From positions 33,456,895-33,520,894 of the forward strand of contig CM046311.1 in the NCBI GenBank assembly GCA_025267735.1: a stretch of 64,000 bases of DNA. The letters are read 5' to 3'. The stretch comes from Mactra quadrangularis (Eukaryota; Mollusca; Bivalvia; Venerida; Mactridae). The translations under genes were made by a program, and so were the position numbers. Positions 62,701 to 64,000 of this stretch are shown here, one piece after another. How positions within the stretch are numbered: the stretch's first letter is position 1; every line of letters starts with the position of its first letter. The notes beneath the pieces were generated by a model, which was not told the DNA's origin, made no database searches, and saw nothing but the letters and a program-made list of their open reading frames with translations.

Positions 62701-63882
62701 ATTAAATATGCAAATAGATTTACGATGAGTGTAAAGAAATAAACTATATTTGATAGTAAATACAAATAATATTTAAATACATCACTGCATCTTAGAAATA
62801 TTACCCTAAAATAATTGTGGAGTAAAACAACGCTGTAAAGTATTGTAAAAAATCCCTTGTTAACCAACCTTTAAAGTTCATTGTTCGTTTTTTCCTTTCA
62901 ACATTTATTGCAGCCTCGTTGTTAAGCGATTGTCTTGTTCTCCTTTTACGTCTGTTCTCAATAGGACCACATTGAATAACGATATCTGCAGTACATGACT
63001 CTGTGGAGTCACATATTCCACTGAAGTAAGTATTTAGTCCAGAATCTATAATTTCTTGATACTTCTGTTTTATTTCTTCCATTGTTTCGTTGGTCCCACA
63101 ATCTCCACTGTAGTAAAATATATCTCCCGGAAGTCTTAAAAGCTGAGGGTTTCTACCTAAAAATAGACGGTCAATCCAAGAGGTAGAAAACGTGTAAAAT
63201 TAGAAAAACAACAATTCAAATAAATGTTGCGTTGACTTGTTAACATTTGTTAAAATTATCCGTTTAAACTTAAATCATTTGATTGTCATGAAATATAACA
63301 ATGTTCATAAAGCTTTTATACCATCAATAACGCAATTAAAAATGTTAGTATGCAAGGAACTGGTTAAGAGTTTAAAATAGCTTAAAGTAATTAACTAAAG
63401 TTGACTCATTTGTCAAACTTTCCAGTGCTTTGCACTCATTAATTGCTCCTCTTGTAGAAAAAATTACATGGTTGGTTGCGATCAAAAATTCATCTTAAGT
63501 CAACGGGTTAGAAGACAGTGTTCTAACAGTGGTCTAAGTAGAACTGATGCGCAAACGTACAATTAGGGTATTTATAAATATTTGAAAAAAAATGTTGCAT
63601 GAACGCATGCATTATGATTTTTAATTGAGATACAAACAAAAAAAAACGAAGAATAATAAAGTAATAAATTTGTTATACTAGCAACACAGTCTGGCACGTA
63701 ACTGAGGGGACTCCAACCAGTCTCATCAAAACAGAATAAAAATCCATTGAAACGTCCACCTTCAATATCGGAAGGTATGTCAAATTTATCGTTACATAAA
63801 ACGGTTACAGCAGGTCTTGTTTGGATAGAATCATACACAATGGCCCCATTAACAGGTGGGTCCAAATCTGGACAAGATATAG
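44470..63882 (-). CDS. Gene B: SVEP1-like multidomain type I membrane receptor, paralogue of gene A (5'-partial, 17 exons joined)
   Basis: Seventeen exons join in one frame (about 1,102 residues) from a sushi exon at the right edge to TAA at 44472-44470. Order: sushi, SEA-like module with furin-type site, GCC2 x2, pentraxin/LamG-like in three exons, EGF x2, TSP1, sushi, SEA-like module without basic site, GCC2, Thr-rich linker, transmembrane helix, tail. From the sushi before the first SEA-like module onward it matches gene A domain for domain with mostly the same exon lengths and phases. Differences are the intron position in the first SEA-like module, the linker exon, the missing furin site in the second module, and a wholly different tail. 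Its 5' end lies right of the window. Confidence 0.9.
44768..46247. other. Gene B intron between tail and transmembrane exons
   Basis: Holds the tRNA-like SINE at 45915-46180. The ORF at 45312-45530 (+) has no splice context or domain and is probably chance. Confidence 0.45.
45915..46180 (+). mobile_element. tRNA-derived SINE-like element with intact B box
   Basis: GTAGCAGTCCAGTCATAGAAG, AGATCACGGGTTCGAACCC, CAACGGCACTGCT give a tRNA-like outline with acceptor-like ends AGCAGT/ACTGCT and a perfect B box (GGTTCGAACCC). CTTGAGCAAGAACTTTATC just after is the reverse of a block in repeat R6 (GATAAAGTTTCTTGCTCAAG). The anticodon arm is not tRNA-like, so it is a SINE rather than a tRNA gene. Confidence 0.55.
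46248..46338 (-). CDS. Gene B exon: transmembrane helix
   Basis: Reads NVIVIVSVVLSIVAVIIVC then LAIVCVWYKKC: about 25 hydrophobic residues then YKK, as in gene A. Phase 1 in, phase 2 out, identical to the gene A exon. Confidence 0.93.
46717..46785 (-). CDS. Gene B exon: Thr-rich membrane-proximal linker
   Basis: A 69-base phase 1-1 microexon reading EIITTTTSPITTS and IHEDKSDKPD. Thr/Ser/Pro content suggests an O-glycosylated stalk. Gene A has no equivalent exon, so this may be skipped or gained. Clean acceptor (ATTTGCAG... after T-rich tract) and donor GTAAGT. Confidence 0.8.
47348..47503 (-). CDS. Gene B exon: GCC2/ephrin-receptor-like module 3
   Basis: A 156-base phase 1-1 exon: YCPPGTYSDNGYC, NFCEIGSYQPFEGQSSC, IQCPPGQTTVTVRSTA, KC. 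Same length as gene A exon 20617-20772. Confidence 0.93.
47695..48190 (+). repeat. Dispersed repeat R6, second copy
   Basis: Shares ordered blocks with 6045-6410 (GTGATTTGGTACG, ATATAGTGC, AAATAAATGAT, AACTACAAGAATAT, ACGTCTCCGTACAAA, TTGTGTACA). It lies in an intron of gene B on the opposite relative strand from the copy in gene A, so it did not come with the gene duplication. Confidence 0.55.
48543..48737 (-). CDS. Gene B exon: SEA-like module 2, second part
   Basis: Reads SPSLHELVNSVSKLELTAQQ (helix 2), LENFTSDLLDANVNG, then TQGVVYCPDGQVPYNGAC. The C-x2-G-x6-C ending is shared with the other three modules. Phase 1-1, as in gene A exon 19902-20081. Confidence 0.87.
49177..49500 (-). mobile_element. 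SINE family S1, near full length, reverse
   Basis: The reverse complement has head GCTAGCTCAGTTGGTAGCAC, CCATTCTCCCTCCTAACAAT, AGTTGTCACTCACTGACG, GCTAAATCCAGAGATTTAGC and an A-rich AAACAAAC tail. It sits between the two exons of the second SEA-like module of gene B. Confidence 0.9.
49579..49821 (-). CDS. Gene B exon: SEA-like module 2, first part, without furin-type site
   Basis: Reads APTKLSISSAVQFNSS (strand 1), ESDRPALIASITSNFE (helix 1), STNCSNDCEVGVEISD (strand 2), NGLATITYSIELTEG (strand 3). Strand 2 and strand 3 are joined by a tight SDNGLA turn with no basic residues where the other three modules have RKKR, RKRR or RRKRR. Phase 1-1. Confidence 0.87.
50474..50671 (-). CDS. Gene B exon: sushi domain after TSP1
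   Basis: Phase 1-1 exon: VCEDFDLKAGTMANC, DQLCTVYCEVGKIMEPGYP, VNYICGPSSLYEWNA, LLPSC. Six cysteines and the late Trp fit sushi. Corresponds to gene A exon 18640-18864. Confidence 0.92.
51230..51700 (-). pseudogene. Tc1-like transposase relic
   Basis: On the - strand: AIGRPGLFS, then QDNARPQSAHATI (the DNARPH motif around the second catalytic Asp), FLRADNIKILDMSS, a gap where SPDLNPIEHLW is expected, NDRLWDVFDRCMRQRS-like sequence in another frame, and LPELNIALHEEWTSIPLRFL. Stops and frameshifts abound. It is a dead copy in the intron between TSP1 and sushi of gene B. Confidence 0.75.
51753..51845. repeat. Nested hairpins of GACAACTCAA repeats
   Basis: Inner stem GACAACTCAATCC (51771-51783) pairs with GGATTGAGTTGTC (51793-51805), 13 bp around a 9-base loop. 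Outer AAGACAACTCAACC (51754-51767) pairs with GGTTGAGTTGTTTT (51831-51844) with little mismatch. A tandem ACGTTCCGTAACGTTCCG lies just upstream at about 51705. Confidence 0.8.
52190..53531. mobile_element. Possible pogo-like element, diverged, 1.3 kb
   Basis: CAGTTGAATTACGATAATTC at the left and GATTTTTC...type sequence ending AAATCGTAAATCAACAG at the right form imperfect inverted ends, each next to TA. Both end regions are rich in TCGAATTATCGCA/ATTTTCGCG-like words. No transposase recognised; a C-run (52432) and unrelated sequence are inside. Confidence 0.5.
53614..53784 (-). CDS. Gene B exon: thrombospondin type-1 repeat
   Basis: Phase 1-1 exon: VDGGWSEWTITTPCSKQCGT, GSHNRTRLCNSPTPDP, YCVGESEDTIPCNTQAC. 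WSxW, CSxQCG and six cysteines are diagnostic. It opens VDGGW exactly as in gene A. Confidence 0.96.
54000..54292 (+). mobile_element. SINE family S1, nearly complete with a gap in the head
   Basis: GGCTAGGTCAGTTGGGGTCG, GGGCTGGGCATACTTTCGTG, GGTCATGATATTATTTCTAA, GGGCAGTTGTCAGTCACTG, TTCCAGAGATTTAGCC and GGCGTTAAACCAACCAAAC follow S1. About 20 bases between the A and B boxes are missing. Confidence 0.88.
54629..54859 (-). CDS. Gene B exon: two EGF-like domains
   Basis: EGF 1: NCDPDPCNGHRC, RFTCLCSSGWSGDNC. EGF 2: DYCIDNSCENGATC, YTCDCLPGYIGSLCE. One 231-base phase 1-1 exon, like gene A; here neither EGF has the full D-x-D/N calcium-binding start. Confidence 0.95.
55258..55428 (-). CDS. Gene B exon: pentraxin/LamG-like domain, part 3 (diverged)
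   Basis: A 171-base phase 1-1 exon, the same length as gene A exon 15208-15378. Reads GIYMSGLHVLDKIVDASEI, ATYASLCHVIQTEDV, GVFQNIDTTGITVVSPSSCD. The GxFxGxIxxFxIW closing motif is largely lost, though Gly-x-x-x-Gly-x-x-x-x-Leu remains, so the fold may be altered. Confidence 0.83.
55923..56113 (-). CDS. Gene B exon: pentraxin/LamG-like domain, part 2
   Basis: Phase 2 in, phase 1 out. Reads DQVNETVAVLSSTTWTNIVV, VLSSSDNSVKVYINGNQVY, VITNGEFILTAGGSTG. TWTNIVVVL and VKVYINGNQV are the expected core strands, and AGG stands for the IGG of gene A. Confidence 0.88.
56654..56849 (-). CDS. Gene B exon: pentraxin/LamG-like domain, part 1
   Basis: Phase 1 in, phase 2 out, matching gene A. Reads YDVLIEETGGPISLDSLQ, DFNDMSLSFWAKRFNEQAM, SIILQLKTGGNDALIVYL. 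MSLSFWAK is the jelly-roll entry strand (compare MTVELWVK). Confidence 0.87.
57229..57390 (-). CDS. Gene B exon: GCC2/ephrin-receptor-like module 2
   Basis: A 162-base phase 1-1 exon: EICHPGSASPDGMLPC, AVCLYGEYQDEYGQTSC, KQCPSGTTTNNTNTT, DC. Rich in N-glycosylation sequons (NNT, NTT). Confidence 0.93.
57825..57986 (-). CDS. Gene B exon: GCC2/ephrin-receptor-like module 1
   Basis: A 162-base phase 1-1 exon: PCPAGHYLNETSISC, IKCPVGQYYGGEGSTEC, LECPIGYTTKQNGSK, NC. Textbook CPxGxY...C..CPxGxTT repeat. Confidence 0.94.
58737..59021 (-). CDS. Gene B exon: SEA-like module 1, second part
   Basis: Reads SQHDLVKRQADSHVLVVELD (end of the cleavable loop, then strand 3), IVMTMTLLANESFMSKIEY, YDNIMNQLVAGVQAYLKNG (helix 2), HGEIECSPGYILNIDTC (strand 4 and C-x2-G-x7-C end). 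LVKRQ is a second dibasic spot. Here the intron falls inside the loop, unlike module 1 of gene A. Confidence 0.86.
59129..62166. mobile_element. Foldback-type element with long inverted arms
   Basis: Left arm 59129-about 59760 and right arm about 61530-62166 are near-identical inverted copies of roughly 630 bases. Both code the same accidental peptide (LPIRKFLSLSNILILTYIYT). Outer ends are CATCTGACTTTTTTTAGAT and its complement. A third partial arm lies at 61013-61190 and continues the left arm past 59760 to about 59870. Arms carry several TGACGTCA palindromes. No transposase is visible in the 1.8-kb middle. It is located in the intron splitting SEA-like module 1 of gene B. Confidence 0.93.
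60121..60170. repeat. 17-bp hairpin inside the foldback element
   Basis: CTCGGCAATTATGAGAT pairs with ATCTCATAATAGCCGAG, one mismatch in 17, around a loop of about 16 bases. Confidence 0.85.
62869..63156 (-). CDS. Gene B exon: SEA-like module 1, first part with furin-type site
   Basis: Reads LLRLPGDIFYYSGDCGTN (strand 1), TMEEIKQKYQEIIDSGLNTY (helix 1), CDSTESCTADIVIQCG (strand 2), then the loop IENRRKRRTRQS and VERKKRTMNFKG. RRKR before R is a strong proprotein-convertase site and RKKR a second. Phase 1-1. The SGDCGTN block aligns with DGNCGEN of gene A. Confidence 0.88.
63679..63882 (-). CDS. Gene B exon: sushi domain before SEA-like module 1
   Basis: Phase 1-1 exon: SCPDLDPPVNGAIVYDS, AVTVLCNDKFDIPSD, NGFLFCFDETGWSPLS, PDC. 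Four canonical cysteines and GW. The donor is GTATAA, giving VAS across the intron. Matches gene A exon 8723-8944 (CPALQPPENG). The rest of gene B lies right of the window. Confidence 0.92.
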
Positions 63883-63926
63883 CTGCAATATAAATATAGT
63901 CACGCGAGTTAATTAAATCTCAAACA

Positions 63927-64000
63927 TTTTAATTGGGTTCAGCGACGTGCCAACACATTGTATAGGTCATACCACAACGGTCAGTCAACCTACTCATTGT
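63927..64000 (-). mobile_element. SINE family S1, 3' end at the window edge
   Basis: The reverse complement reads ACAATGAGTAGGTTGACTG, TGGTATGACCTATACAATGT, ending near CTGAACCCAATTAA; this is the S1 3' portion, cut by the window boundary. Confidence 0.8.

Overview
This window is A+T-rich, intron-rich animal nuclear DNA. Short exons are bounded by AG/GT sites and most begin and end in phase 1. Secreted and cell-surface modules (sushi, HYR, EGF, TSP1, GCC2/ephrin-receptor-like, pentraxin/laminin-G-like), a RING-less B-box/NHL-type TRIM-like gene and many tRNA-derived SINEs and MITEs suggest a lophotrochozoan, most likely a bivalve mollusc. The species is an inference I cannot test here.

Left third (about 1-24,290, + strand): the 3' part of gene A, a large SVEP1-like type I membrane protein. 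I join 24 exons in one continuous reading frame of about 1,393 residues, open at the 5' edge and ending at a TAG at 24,288-24,290. Domain order: half HYR, sushi, sushi, HYR, sushi, sushi, a SEA/Notch-HD-like module with a furin-type site, two GCC2 modules, a three-exon pentraxin/LamG-like domain, two EGFs, TSP1, sushi, a second SEA-like module with a furin-type site, GCC2, a transmembrane helix, and a cytoplasmic tail with a DNPTF motif and an RPSS-rich end.

Right third (about 44,470-64,000, - strand): gene B, a paralogue of A lying tail-to-tail with it. Its 17 exons (about 1,102 residues, open at the 5' edge) run sushi, SEA-like module with RRKRR, GCC2 x2, pentraxin/LamG-like x3 exons, EGF x2, TSP1, sushi, SEA-like module without a basic site, GCC2, Thr-rich linker, transmembrane helix and an unrelated cytoplasmic tail. 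The two genes match almost exon for exon.

Middle (24,300-44,400): a two-exon B-box/NHL-like gene on the - strand (28,133-31,226); a broken direct duplicate of it (about 37,255-38,910); an orphan Jockey-type LINE ORF1 relic; and many DNA-transposon remnants. These include a hAT-like MITE with 8-bp target duplications nested in a SINE, pogo/Tc1-like MITEs with TA duplications, and a 4-kb segment bounded by TTAA plus 14-bp inverted repeats. One pogo-like MITE has a clean empty site in the broken TRIM duplicate. A long foldback element sits in an intron of gene B.

In biological terms the two large genes look like adhesion or recognition receptors. Their long modular ectodomains may be cut by proprotein convertases inside SEA-like domains and held as two-chain proteins, while their tails carry different sorting or signalling motifs. 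All function statements rest on domain patterns read by eye; no database search was possible.
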